From NCBI RefSeq assembly GCF_003097535.1, contig NZ_CP029187.1, positions 1,240,001 through 1,304,000 of the forward strand: a stretch of 64,000 bases of DNA, written 5' to 3'. Within the stretch, counting starts at the first letter, position 1. The number at the start of each line of letters is the position of its first letter. This DNA comes from Flavobacterium pallidum (GTDB lineage Bacteria > Bacteroidota > Bacteroidia > Flavobacteriales > Flavobacteriaceae). Shown in pieces: positions 17,272 through 26,118 of the stretch. Made by a program: the position numbers and the translations under genes. The notes beneath the pieces are model-generated. The model was not told the DNA's origin, made no database searches, and saw only the letters and a program-made list of their open reading frames with translations.

Positions 17272-18309
17272 ATGAATTACACTTTTTTACCGGGAACCAA
17301 TATAAAAGTCAGTACGCTATGCCTGGGAACGATGACTTTCGGCAGGCAAAATACCGAGCCTGAAGGGCACCAGCAGATTGAAATGGCGCTGGAACACGGC
17401 ATTAATTTTATAGATACTGCTGAAATGTATCCGGTGCCGGCGCTCGAAAAAAATTATGGTTCGACCGAAAACATCATCGGTTCCTGGATAAAAAATACGG
17501 GAAAAAGAAATGAAATTGTTTTGGCTACAAAAATCGCCGGTGCAAATCGCGGGCTGCCCTACATCCGTGAAGACTTGAGATATACTCCTCAAACGGTAAG
17601 GGAATCTGTCGAGAAAAGCCTCAGGCGGCTGCAAACAGATTACATTGATTTGTACCAATTGCACTGGCCGGAACGAAAATCCAATATGTTCGGGCAATTG
17701 GGATTTTCGATAACAGATGATGCATGGGAAGACAATACCCAGATCGTTGTTGAAACGATGTCGGCGTTAATTGCTGAAGGGAAGATCAGGCATTTCGGGA
17801 TTTCAAATGAAACGCCGTGGGGATTGATGCGTTTTCTCGAGGAAGGTAAAAAGCACCGTTTGACTAAAACTATTACAGTTCAAAACCCGTATTCACTCGT
17901 CAACCGATCTTTGGAAACCGGATTGTCCGAAGTACTGTTCAGGGAGAATGTCGGGTTGCTGGCTTATTCTCCGCTTGGTTTCGGAATATTGACAGGGAAA
18001 TACGGGCAAAGGCAAAACCATCCTGAGGCACGATTGAACCAGTTCCCGAATTTCACGAGGTATAACAGTGAAGAAGCACGTAAAGCTGCAGCCTCATATG
18101 TTGATCTTGCAAAGCAAAACGGAGTAAGTCCGTCGCAAATGGCTTTGGCGTTTGTACAGGCTCAGCCTTTTGTCAGCAGCACAATTATTGGTGCGACTTC
18201 ATTGGCACAATTAAAAGAAAATATCGGTTCAATCCATGTGATAATCACTCCTGAAATACTGTCCGGAATTGAAAAAATCCACAGGAAATTTCCAAATCCC
18301 GCACCCTGA
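17272..18309 (+). CDS. Aldo/keto reductase
   Basis: A 345-aa NADPH-dependent oxidoreductase of the aldo/keto reductase superfamily, close in layout to the Tas subgroup. The (beta/alpha)8 barrel contains the catalytic tetrad in NFIDTAEMYPVP (Asp, Tyr), VLATKIAG (Lys) and YQLHWPE (His). Cofactor-binding segments include LLAYSPLGFGILTGKY near residue 225 and SSTIIGATSLAQLKENI near residue 305. The substrate is not predictable. It follows the PAS gene by 29 bases and converges with the sugar dehydrogenase with no intergenic base at all (stops at 18307-18309 and 18310-18312). Confidence 0.93.
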   Translation: MNYTFLPGTNIKVSTLCLGTMTFGRQNTEPEGHQQIEMALEHGINFIDTAEMYPVPALEKNYGSTENIIGSWIKNTGKRNEIVLATKIAGANRGLPYIREDLRYTPQTVRESVEKSLRRLQTDYIDLYQLHWPERKSNMFGQLGFSITDDAWEDNTQIVVETMSALIAEGKIRHFGISNETPWGLMRFLEEGKKHRLTKTITVQNPYSLVNRSLETGLSEVLFRENVGLLAYSPLGFGILTGKYGQRQNHPEARLNQFPNFTRYNSEEARKAAASYVDLAKQNGVSPSQMALAFVQAQPFVSSTIIGATSLAQLKENIGSIHVIITPEILSGIEKIHRKFPNPAP

Positions 18310-19677
18310 TTATTGGATTACCAGCCTGGAAACAGATTGCATTCCCATGTCGTCTTTGGTATTTACAAGATATAAACCGGTGCTGAATCCGCTGATGTTA
18401 ATGTTTTCATTGCCACTGCCAATGGTTTTCTCCAAAAGTTTTTTACCGCTGATATCAAATACGGTAAGCTGTAAAGGGAACCTTGCGTTTTCGGAATGGA
18501 TTGAAAAGGAGCCGGAAGCAGGATTCGGGTAAACCGAAAAAGTGTTTTTACTGACATCATCCACGCCAAGCGAAGTATCGACGACTTTATAAATGACACC
18601 GTTCCCCTGTGAACCGACAAATAAGTCGTTTGCAGCATTGACACCGAATGTCGTAAAACTGCCTCCTGTCAGTACCCCAGAATATGATATTGTCCCGTTA
18701 TCGGCAACCATCCCTATTTTATCGGAACAATAATCGGCAAAGAAATATTTCCCTACGAAATTAGGGTAAGCGCTTCCTCTATAAACATAACCGCCTGTTA
18801 TGGAGCAATTCCCGCTTCCGTCGGCAGAAGAATAAGTGACAAAAGGGAATGTCATGGTGTTTTGCGGCTCACATCCTTCGGTGATATGCGCATCATTGCC
18901 TTCGTAGCATCGCCATCCGAAATTATAACCGCCATCACCAACAGGCACTTTGTTGATTTCCTCTACATTGAACTGGCCCACATCACCAATCCACAAATTC
19001 CCGTCAACGGTATCAAATGAAAATTTCCAGGGATTGCGCATCCCGGTGGCCCATATCTCATCGGCACCGTCTGCAGCGGCATATGGATTTGTAGGCGGAA
19101 TGGCATAAGGTGCGCCGTTGTCTACATCGATACGAAGGATTTTTCCAAGCAGCAAATCCTTGTTCTGGGCCCTGTTGCCTGGATCATCCTGGCCTCCGCC
19201 GTCACCCATCCCAATGTAGAGGTACCCGTCCGGCCCAAATCGCAATGTGCCGCCATTATGATTTGCAAAAGGCTGCGAAATCGTGAGCAGGATGGTCGCG
19301 CTGGCAGTGTTTGCAAGATTCGGGTTGGAAGTATTGACGGAATAGCGCGCAATTACCGTATTGCCGGCAGTGTTGGTATAATTGACATAAAAATAACCGT
19401 TCGTAGCATAATTCGGGTGAAATGCCAATCCGAGAAGACCGCGTTCGCCGCCCGTGCTGATCAGTGCGGAAATATTCAGGAAAGCGGATGGGTTCGTAAC
19501 CTGGTTTGCATTCAGGATTTTGATTACCCCGGTTTGCTGTACCACAAATAAACGGTCGTCACCAGCGTTTACGATCTCAACAATACTGCTGAAGCCGGTG
19601 GCGAAGGATTGTATCCCGATGGTTTGCGAAAAACCGGATAAGGAAAACAATGTGATTAAAAAGTATAGGTATTTCAT
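18310..19677 (-). CDS. Secreted PQQ-type sugar dehydrogenase with T9SS sorting domain
   Basis: A 455-aa exported protein of the glucose/sorbosone dehydrogenase (six-bladed propeller) family. After a signal peptide (residues 1-17, ending SGFSQ) come the family motifs ERGLLGLAFHPNYATNGYFYVNYTN, FANHNGGTLRFGPDGYLYIGMGDGGG (split across about 130-165) and ATGMRNPWKFSFD. Family members oxidise sugars using PQQ and Ca2+, although many homologues have unknown activity. The last 80 residues (YPNPASGSFSIHSE to RLVIQ) are a type A T9SS sorting domain, so the enzyme is secreted or surface-bound. No cofactor biosynthesis genes are in the window. Confidence 0.9.
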   Translation of the reverse strand: MKYLYFLITLFSLSGFSQTIGIQSFATGFSSIVEIVNAGDDRLFVVQQTGVIKILNANQVTNPSAFLNISALISTGGERGLLGLAFHPNYATNGYFYVNYTNTAGNTVIARYSVNTSNPNLANTASATILLTISQPFANHNGGTLRFGPDGYLYIGMGDGGGQDDPGNRAQNKDLLLGKILRIDVDNGAPYAIPPTNPYAAADGADEIWATGMRNPWKFSFDTVDGNLWIGDVGQFNVEEINKVPVGDGGYNFGWRCYEGNDAHITEGCEPQNTMTFPFVTYSSADGSGNCSITGGYVYRGSAYPNFVGKYFFADYCSDKIGMVADNGTISYSGVLTGGSFTTFGVNAANDLFVGSQGNGVIYKVVDTSLGVDDVSKNTFSVYPNPASGSFSIHSENARFPLQLTVFDISGKKLLEKTIGSGNENINISGFSTGLYLVNTKDDMGMQSVSRLVIQ

Positions 19678-19795
19678 AGCGAGTGTTTTACATCATTTGG
19701 ATTATCGTAAAAGTAGGAATTTTTCTCAAGGATTTTGCCTTAAAACCTTATGAGGTTTGTTTCGGAGTTTACAAATAACCAATATCCGAAAAATA

Positions 19796-19830
19796 AAATG
19801 TTCCCAAAGTTTGGTACCATGGGAACATTT
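19796..19830 (-). terminator. Terminator after the DUF4139 operon
   Basis: An 11-bp perfect stem, AAATGTTCCCA (19796-19806) with TGGGAACATTT (19820-19830), is followed on the minus strand by TTTATTTTT-like sequence. It sits 15 bases beyond the DUF4139 stop codon. Confidence 0.75.
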
Positions 19831-19845
19831 GCAATTGGAGTTAGT

Positions 19846-21459
19846 TTACAAATTATCAATCACCCGGTCTTTTGGATAACGGATTTTATAGCTGATCCGG
19901 ATTTTCCTGGTTTCATTCGGTTTAAGGCCCAGCTGCCAGGTGAGGATGCCGGTTTCAGTGTTTACCTTAGCGCCGTCACTTTCTTTCAGTTCGATTTCGA
20001 TGTCCTTGTCCGGGCTCAGCGGATATTGGTCTTTCAGCATTAAATCGACCGCTTCTTTTTTATTATTCCGTATCGTAATATCATAAGTAAAAGTCTGTTC
20101 TTTTTTCGAAGACAAAAACTTCGTGCCCGATTTATCGACAATCTTCTCGCGCTTGATGCTGATTTTCTTGTCACGGCCCATACTGAGGTTCAGCGTGTCT
20201 GAAGTCTGGTTTGGATTGATGAATGTTTTGCCTACATACATCCCCTCAAAAATGATATTAGCTTCACCCGGAAGTAGATTATACTTCGAATAATCGCTGA
20301 TCTCCGCCAAAAGGAACACTTCTTTTTCCACACGCGGCGCACTGTAATATTTGTATGATGCAGGCAATTCGATTTCCTTCAGCGATACGCTGTGCGCTTT
20401 ACCGTTCGATAAAATATCGTATGGAATGTCGATGTCAAAAGAAACGCTGAGCTGGTTTTCGTTGATTGTGGTGTAACTGGAAATATTTGCTGGCTTGATC
20501 GCCCGGTATCCTGTATTAATTGCAGCGTCATTTTGTATGGTATTAAGTGCATATTCTTTTTTATCATAAACACCATCTTTATCATAACCTAAAGAAGCAT
20601 ACCTCAAAAACCAGGCCTGCAATAACGGCGCCTGATTGTTCTGTGTCGGATTGCCGCTGGATAAAGTGAGCTTTACCTTTTTCCAGTCGATGCCGGTATT
20701 CTGCGTTACACGTGCCTTGTACATCATATGGATAGGCTCTGAAATGCTGTTCGCACGCAAATCGTAAAACGGCTCCCACGACGCGTTTGGGGTCAGGTAG
20801 TTGATGTCGAGATCAACATTACCGGCGACATCGTTCATTACCTGCAGGATCAGTTTGCCGTTTGAGGTTTTTTCCTGGTTCTTGGTATTGATTTCGAGTT
20901 TGGTGTTGAGCCGCACCAGGCTTTCGTTCCATTTTTTTATCTTTTCTTCCAAAGCATCATAATTGTCGCTGATTTCGGTGCGTTTGGCTTTATAATATTC
21001 TACGACTTTGGCCAGCTCTGCAAGATTCAGGCCGGTATTGGTGCCGGAAACCTGTTGGTTTTTATCCAGTAATTCGAGGGTTTTGGCTTCGGAATTCAGC
21101 GCATTCGTAAGCCGCCCGATTTCCTTTTCCACGATGTTGATGCTGTCGCGCACTTTTTTGACTTCCGTCGAATTTTCATCGATCTTATATTCACTCATAT
21201 AATTGTTCGTGAATTGTACCGAAAGTACCGTAACGGTTGATGGCGCGCCAATCTGTACGGAACTTTCGTTGAGATAATCGGCAACATTTTTTACGACAAT
21301 TTCACTGGTGCCCTTCGGAAGGACTACTGAGGTGCTTTGGAATATTTCAGCCGAATTCGAATATACCGTGGCCGCTTTGACTTTGGCGGTCACAAACAAC
21401 GGTTTCTGCGCCAAAGCCATACCGCCAATTAAAAGCAAAAGAAAGGGGAGTTTTTTCAT
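19846..21459 (-). CDS. DUF4139 (MuiA-like) secreted protein
   Basis: A 537-aa exported protein with signal peptide MKKLPFLLLLIGGMALAQ. Residues 20-120 form the N-terminal DUF4140-type domain (ATVYSNSAEIFQSTSVVLPKGTSEIVV), residues 95-195 a coiled coil (DSINIVEKEIGRLTNAL and KIKKWNESLVRLNTKLE), and about 205-537 the beta-rich DUF4139 region (YLTPNASWEPFYDLRA, RVTQNTGIDWKKVKLTLSSG, ending ISYKIRYPKD). Relatives are called mucoidy inhibitor A, but function is not settled. It is the last gene of a three-gene minus-strand unit with the VWA and SIMPL genes, 59 bases after VWA. Confidence 0.87.
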   Translation of the reverse strand: MKKLPFLLLLIGGMALAQKPLFVTAKVKAATVYSNSAEIFQSTSVVLPKGTSEIVVKNVADYLNESSVQIGAPSTVTVLSVQFTNNYMSEYKIDENSTEVKKVRDSINIVEKEIGRLTNALNSEAKTLELLDKNQQVSGTNTGLNLAELAKVVEYYKAKRTEISDNYDALEEKIKKWNESLVRLNTKLEINTKNQEKTSNGKLILQVMNDVAGNVDLDINYLTPNASWEPFYDLRANSISEPIHMMYKARVTQNTGIDWKKVKLTLSSGNPTQNNQAPLLQAWFLRYASLGYDKDGVYDKKEYALNTIQNDAAINTGYRAIKPANISSYTTINENQLSVSFDIDIPYDILSNGKAHSVSLKEIELPASYKYYSAPRVEKEVFLLAEISDYSKYNLLPGEANIIFEGMYVGKTFINPNQTSDTLNLSMGRDKKISIKREKIVDKSGTKFLSSKKEQTFTYDITIRNNKKEAVDLMLKDQYPLSPDKDIEIELKESDGAKVNTETGILTWQLGLKPNETRKIRISYKIRYPKDRVIDNL

Positions 21460-21518
21460 AAAGGAGTTTTTATTTTTTAATGAGTATCAAAAAAGGGAAA
21501 GGTTTGGGGCATCCACCA

Positions 21519-22679
21519 TTATTTTTCAACGGTGTATCCTTTTGTTTCAGCAATAGCAATAATCGATGTGCTGATGGCTTTGCCTAAATCATCCTGGCTT
21601 TTTGTTTTTTTGCTTTCGGTATCGATAAATTCCTGGCGTTTTCTGCCCAGTTCGGTGATTTCTTTCTGGATGGTTTCGCGTTCTTTGGTCTTCTGGTCAA
21701 CATACGCCTGGATTTCAGTCTTGCTTTTGCCTTTCAGCTCCTCAGGAAGCTCCTCTTTTTTCATATTGGAAAGGGCCTGTTTGTCTTCCTTAACCTTATC
21801 AACCAAATCCCAGTTGGTATTTTTGTAAACTTCTTTCGATTTGCTGACGGTGCGCTCGGCATAATTCGCTTTGGAAACCGTTTCCGCATTTGCATCCTGG
21901 ACTTCCTGTGCCATTTTCTTGTCTTTTCCGGTTTTTCCGTACCCGATGTACGTCGAATTCAGGCGCTCGTTGCATTTGTAAATCCGATCGTCATAAGGCG
22001 TGGCGATATACTGGATTTTTTCGTTGGAATTGATGTTGAAATATTTTCCGTTTCCGCGGTCTGCGCCGTCTTTCCAGTGTGTATTGATGCCTTCATAAGC
22101 GTTTCCGCAGAAAATCGTATTTACATAAATGTCGTTTTTCAGGGCATCGCCAACGCTTTCCTTATAACTGATGACGCCCTGGTCAAAAGCTTCGTTTCCC
22201 GCAATGTAAAGCAGTTTCATATTCGTTTTTCCTTTAGACCATTCCAGTTTTTTGGTCGCATCGCTGATCACGGCCCCGCAGTATTCCGAACCGCCATTGG
22301 TGCGCAGGGCAAACAATTTTTCAGAAATCAGGTCCAAATCGGTGGTTAAAGGCGTCACCTGCCGGATGTAATTCGCCTCCGCAGAAAGGCCATCGTTGCC
22401 ATATTCATAAAGGCTGATTTCAATGTCCGGTGTTTTCCCTGAATATTTTAGAGTGGTCAGTGTGTTCACGATATTCCAAAGCCTGGATTTCGCCTGGTCT
22501 ATCAAACCGTCCATACTGTTGGAAGTGTCGAGTAAAAGCGCCACCTGGATTTTGGTGTTTTCGGCTTTAACAGGCGCTTCGGTAATCGCAGCTATAGGTT
22601 TTACGTTGTCATTTTTACATCCGGCGAAGCAGAGTGAAGTCGCCATGAGCAATACAGAAAATGAGAGTGAAGTTTTCAT
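21519..22679 (-). CDS. VWA domain lipoprotein
   Basis: A 386-aa predicted lipoprotein: signal sequence with lipobox ending FAGC (Cys21). A von Willebrand factor A domain at about residues 43-230 carries the metal-binding MIDAS motif LLLDTSNSMDG. The C-terminal third (about 255-380) is highly charged and helical (KEVYKNTNWDLVDKVKEDKQAL, KTEIQAYVDQKTKERET), probably a coiled coil. VWA domains bind protein ligands through Mg2+, so an envelope scaffold or sensor role fits. It lies 18 bases after the SIMPL gene and upstream of DUF4139. Confidence 0.85.
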   Translation of the reverse strand: MKTSLSFSVLLMATSLCFAGCKNDNVKPIAAITEAPVKAENTKIQVALLLDTSNSMDGLIDQAKSRLWNIVNTLTTLKYSGKTPDIEISLYEYGNDGLSAEANYIRQVTPLTTDLDLISEKLFALRTNGGSEYCGAVISDATKKLEWSKGKTNMKLLYIAGNEAFDQGVISYKESVGDALKNDIYVNTIFCGNAYEGINTHWKDGADRGNGKYFNINSNEKIQYIATPYDDRIYKCNERLNSTYIGYGKTGKDKKMAQEVQDANAETVSKANYAERTVSKSKEVYKNTNWDLVDKVKEDKQALSNMKKEELPEELKGKSKTEIQAYVDQKTKERETIQKEITELGRKRQEFIDTESKKTKSQDDLGKAISTSIIAIAETKGYTVEK

Positions 22680-22697
22680 AATATTTATTTAAAAAGG

Positions 22698-23393
22698 TTA
22701 TTGAATTTCGAATTTTGCCTGGATTTCGTAGCGTAGTTTTATAGCATTGGCACCTTCAACACCTGTATTGGTACTGGTGCTTTGCATCACGGAATTACTG
22801 GCAAGATTTCCGCGGTCAAAAAACGGATAATAATTATTGTCGCTTTCCGGCACTTCGACAACAGACAGCAAACTGCCGACTTCTTCCCCGACGCTTTCCA
22901 GCAAATAAGACGCTTTCTCCTTTGCGGCTTTCATAGCCTGGATTTTAACTTCTTTTCGCAGTCGGGTGATTTCCCTGGCGGTAGTTTCAGCAATGCGGAT
23001 GCTTTGCACCCAATTGGTATTGAGGTCTTCAACAAGTTTCAGGAAATTGGTTTTGGCGTCCAGTTTTAAGCGGACCACTTTCACGGGATTGCTGTTGTAG
23101 CGGTCATTCCACCAATACCACCAATACCAGTAAGAAGTGTTCTGGAATGTGACGGTTTCGGTTTTAATATTGTTTTTCTTCAGTACGGCATAGAAGGCGG
23201 ATTCCGTATTGCTGAGGTCTGCTTTCCTGTCACTATCGGATCGCCTTAATACAATTTCCAGTTCGATGTCATCGGGTTGCACTGACATTTCAGCACTGCC
23301 TTTCACTTCAATAAATTTCCTCTGATCAGGCTGGATTTGTGCAGTTATCGTAAGGCTGCAGCATAACATCAGTTGTAATAATATTCTTTTCAT
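22698..23393 (-). CDS. SIMPL domain periplasmic protein
   Basis: A 231-aa exported protein (signal peptide MKRILLQLMLCCSLTITAQ) of the SIMPL/DUF541 family. Typical pieces are IEVKGSAEMSVQPDDIELEIVLRRS near residues 28-52 and the helical segment KVKIQAMKAAKEKASYLLESVGE-like near 150-175. Residues 88-95 are a striking aromatic run (YWYWWYWW) encoded by a TGGTATTGG repeat. Family members form multimeric envelope structures in some bacteria, but the role here is unknown. It is the promoter-proximal gene of the SIMPL-VWA-DUF4139 unit. Confidence 0.85.
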   Translation of the reverse strand: MKRILLQLMLCCSLTITAQIQPDQRKFIEVKGSAEMSVQPDDIELEIVLRRSDSDRKADLSNTESAFYAVLKKNNIKTETVTFQNTSYWYWWYWWNDRYNSNPVKVVRLKLDAKTNFLKLVEDLNTNWVQSIRIAETTAREITRLRKEVKIQAMKAAKEKASYLLESVGEEVGSLLSVVEVPESDNNYYPFFDRGNLASNSVMQSTSTNTGVEGANAIKLRYEIQAKFEIQ

Positions 23394-23418
23394 GGTTCTG
23401 GTTTTAAAAGATTTAGGC

Positions 23419-23426
23419 CAAAATTA
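23419..23426 (-). promoter_or_regulatory. Candidate -7 element for the SIMPL-VWA-DUF4139 operon
   Basis: TAATTTTG on the minus strand fits TAnnTTTG and lies 25 bases upstream of the SIMPL ATG at 23393. No TTG was found at normal spacing. Confidence 0.4.
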
Positions 23427-23539
23427 TCCAGGCCATCAAAATGATTTTCAGACAGATGGTGAAACACGGTTTTGACTTGGTGAAAAGAATAGGAAAAGCG
23501 TATCGGATTCATTTACTTTACATTCCGAAAATTGCCGTT

Positions 23540-25372
23540 ATGCGTTTATTGAAAGTCATTTCCTTTTTTATCTTATTGTCAATGCCGATGCCATCCGCAT
23601 GGGCGCAGGACACGATTAAAAAAGTGCCCAAACAGGAGCAGAAACGCAAAGCCACGAAAATCAAGACGATAAGCGAAGCCGCCACCGATCTGGAAACGTC
23701 ATTAAAAAAAGGCGACAATATTGGTATCGCCAAAAATTATGAATCGCTTGCGGAAACTTTTATTAAAAAAGGCGATTTCAAAAAAGCCGAAGAATACCTT
23801 CAAAAAGCATTGCTATACACCAAATCCGACCAGGCAGAAGACCAGGCGCGTTTGCGTCGGAGTATTGCAAAAGTCCAGGAAAACCAAAACAAACTCGGAG
23901 CAGCTTCCTTAAACTATAAAAAAGCGGCTGAGGTTACCGATGATAAAGTCACTGAAAAACTCAACTCGAATGACTTTAGCAGGTTGAGCAATGCAAACAG
24001 CCCCCAGGCTCAAATGGATTACAATATTTCAAATGCCGCACTTGCAAAAGAATCGGACAAAAAAGACGAAGTTGCGGATGCTTACATGCAAAATGCCGAA
24101 CTGAATCTTAAAGAAAAGAAGCCAAAAGCAGCCATCAGGAATTATGAGGAAGCCATTACCTTCTCTAAAGACAGGCCGGAAGAAGTGATCAAAATAAAAA
24201 GCAAAATCGCAAAGGTTTACACAGCAGAAAATCAATTTGAAAAAGCCATCGGGATCCATCAGAAACTGCTTGCCGACGCGCAAAAAAATAATGATACCGA
24301 TACTGAAATTACACAACTGCAATTGCTGTCGTCAGTGTATTTTAAAAATAATCAAGCCGAGAAAGGTGTTGACCTACTGAAGGAATCCTATAGGATCGCG
24401 AAACAATCCGGCCACACTGCAGAAGCAAAGAAAGGCCTGGCAAAGTTGCTCCAATACTACCGTGCCAAAGGTGATGACAAGGAAAGCATGAGGCTTTACG
24501 AACAGTTTTTTGAGGATTTCGATGCATTGATCCGCGCGGATACTTCGTTAATTGATGCCAAGACCTTCCAGGTTACTGAGGAGAAAATCAGGCAGCTTGA
24601 AAAGGAAAAAGCATTGAAGGATGAATTGATTTCAAAAAAAAATACGTTCAATTACTTTTTGATTGGGTCGGTGTTATTGTTGTTTTTGCTTTTTATTTTC
24701 ATAGCCAAAGCGTTGTATTCGATCAAAATCAAGAATAAGGAAATCGCGCTGCAATCGTTGCGCCGGGAAATGAATCCGCATTTTATCTTCAACAGCCTCA
24801 ATAGCGTAAATCAGTTTATTTCGCAGAATAAGGAACTCGAAGCCAACAAATATTTATCATCATACTCCCATTTAATGCGCAATATGATGGAGCATTCGAA
24901 CAAGGATTTTGTCACCGTAAGCAGTGAAATCGAACAATTGACAAAATATCTTGACCTGGAACATTTACGATTTTCGGATAAATTCGATTACAAAATAATT
25001 GTTGATGACAATATCGATGCCGACCAGACCTTCATCCCGAACATGATCCTGCAGCCGCATCTCGAAAATGCCATCTGGCACGGTATTCGTTACCGGGAAT
25101 CCAAAGGTTTGCTGACATTATCCATTGCATTGGAAAATAAAAAAATCAAAATCACTATTGAAGACAACGGCATTGGTTTGACGAAAAGCGCTGAACTTAA
25201 AACCAAAAATCAAAAGGCTCACCACTCCCGCGGCATCACCAATACGAAAGAGCGCATTACACTGCTCAATGAACTGTATAAAAAAGGCATTACATTTTCA
25301 ATTGCCGAAAAAAACCATCCTGAAACAGGAACCATTGTGCTGATATATTTCCCGATAATCCATAAAATATGA
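23540..25372 (+). CDS. TPR sensor histidine kinase (LytS-type)
   Basis: A 610-aa membrane kinase. A signal peptide (MRLLKVISFFILLSMPMPSAWAQ) leads into a periplasmic TPR array (about residues 60-340), a transmembrane helix near 375-395 (FLIGSVLLLFLLFIFIAKAL) and a cytosolic His_kinase domain. The phospho-accepting histidine is His414 in REMNPHFIFNSLNS, and the ATPase part has LQPHLENAIWHGIRYRE and EDNGIG. TPR domains here probably sense a protein partner. I chose ATG 23540 because upstream in-frame codons do not encode a signal peptide. Its stop codon overlaps the start of the cognate LytTR regulator (ATGATG). Confidence 0.9.
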   Translation: MRLLKVISFFILLSMPMPSAWAQDTIKKVPKQEQKRKATKIKTISEAATDLETSLKKGDNIGIAKNYESLAETFIKKGDFKKAEEYLQKALLYTKSDQAEDQARLRRSIAKVQENQNKLGAASLNYKKAAEVTDDKVTEKLNSNDFSRLSNANSPQAQMDYNISNAALAKESDKKDEVADAYMQNAELNLKEKKPKAAIRNYEEAITFSKDRPEEVIKIKSKIAKVYTAENQFEKAIGIHQKLLADAQKNNDTDTEITQLQLLSSVYFKNNQAEKGVDLLKESYRIAKQSGHTAEAKKGLAKLLQYYRAKGDDKESMRLYEQFFEDFDALIRADTSLIDAKTFQVTEEKIRQLEKEKALKDELISKKNTFNYFLIGSVLLLFLLFIFIAKALYSIKIKNKEIALQSLRREMNPHFIFNSLNSVNQFISQNKELEANKYLSSYSHLMRNMMEHSNKDFVTVSSEIEQLTKYLDLEHLRFSDKFDYKIIVDDNIDADQTFIPNMILQPHLENAIWHGIRYRESKGLLTLSIALENKKIKITIEDNGIGLTKSAELKTKNQKAHHSRGITNTKERITLLNELYKKGITFSIAEKNHPETGTIVLIYFPIIHKI

Positions 25373-26118
25373 TGACATTCCAGAAAATTTCGGCGGTTAT
25401 TGTGGAAGATGAAACTGCGGCCAGGGAAGTGCTGCGCGTTTACATTTCGAAATATTGCCCGCAGGTAACCATCATCGGCGAAGCCCAGAATATTAAGGAA
25501 GCGGTGCCGTTGTTACACGAATTGCAGCCGCAATTGGTTTTCCTGGATGTTGAAATGCCATTCGGTAATGCTTTTGATGTTTTGGAAGCGTGCAGGGATT
25601 TACAGTTCGAAACCATTTTTGTCACCGCTTTTTCAGAATATTCGTTGAAGGCCTTAAACCAAAGCGCAGCCTATTACCTGCTTAAACCAATCAGCATCGA
25701 GGAATTGATTTTGGCCGTAAATAAGGTCCAGCACCAGATACAAAACCAGGAGATCCTGAACCGCAATAAAATCATCCTTGACAATTTCCGCGAGCCGAAA
25801 CCTGAAAAGCAACAGGTCATTCTACCCACATTAGAGGGTTTCGAAGTGGTGAAAATGGAAGACATCGTCCGATTGCGTGGCAACGGGAATTTTACCGATT
25901 TATACCTTACCAATGGCCATAAAAAAATGGTTTGCCGTTTCCTGAAACATTTTTCCGAGATTTTACCGCTTCCTTTCTTACGGGTACACAAATCACATAT
26001 CATCAACCTGCATTTCGTGAAATCATATAATAAAGGCGGTTTCCTGACGCTGCATGATGGTGCGGAGATTGAAGTGTCACCGACTTATAAAGATGAATTC
26101 CTAAAGCATTTCCGCTAA
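25369..26118 (+). CDS. LytTR family response regulator
   Basis: A 249-aa response regulator. The receiver domain (residues 8-125) has the acidic pocket VEDE and phospho-acceptor Asp60 in LVFLDVEMPFG, with the conserved Lys in YYLLKPIS. The LytTR DNA-binding domain (about 145-245) has VVKMEDIVRLRGNGNFTDLYL and FLRVHKSHIINLHFV. It should be phosphorylated by the adjacent TPR kinase and bind direct repeats upstream of its targets; no target site was identified. The start overlaps the kinase stop, and the gene converges with the glycosyltransferase 51 gene with a 4-base overlap. Confidence 0.94.
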   Translation: MMTFQKISAVIVEDETAAREVLRVYISKYCPQVTIIGEAQNIKEAVPLLHELQPQLVFLDVEMPFGNAFDVLEACRDLQFETIFVTAFSEYSLKALNQSAAYYLLKPISIEELILAVNKVQHQIQNQEILNRNKIILDNFREPKPEKQQVILPTLEGFEVVKMEDIVRLRGNGNFTDLYLTNGHKKMVCRFLKHFSEILPLPFLRVHKSHIINLHFVKSYNKGGFLTLHDGAEIEVSPTYKDEFLKHFR

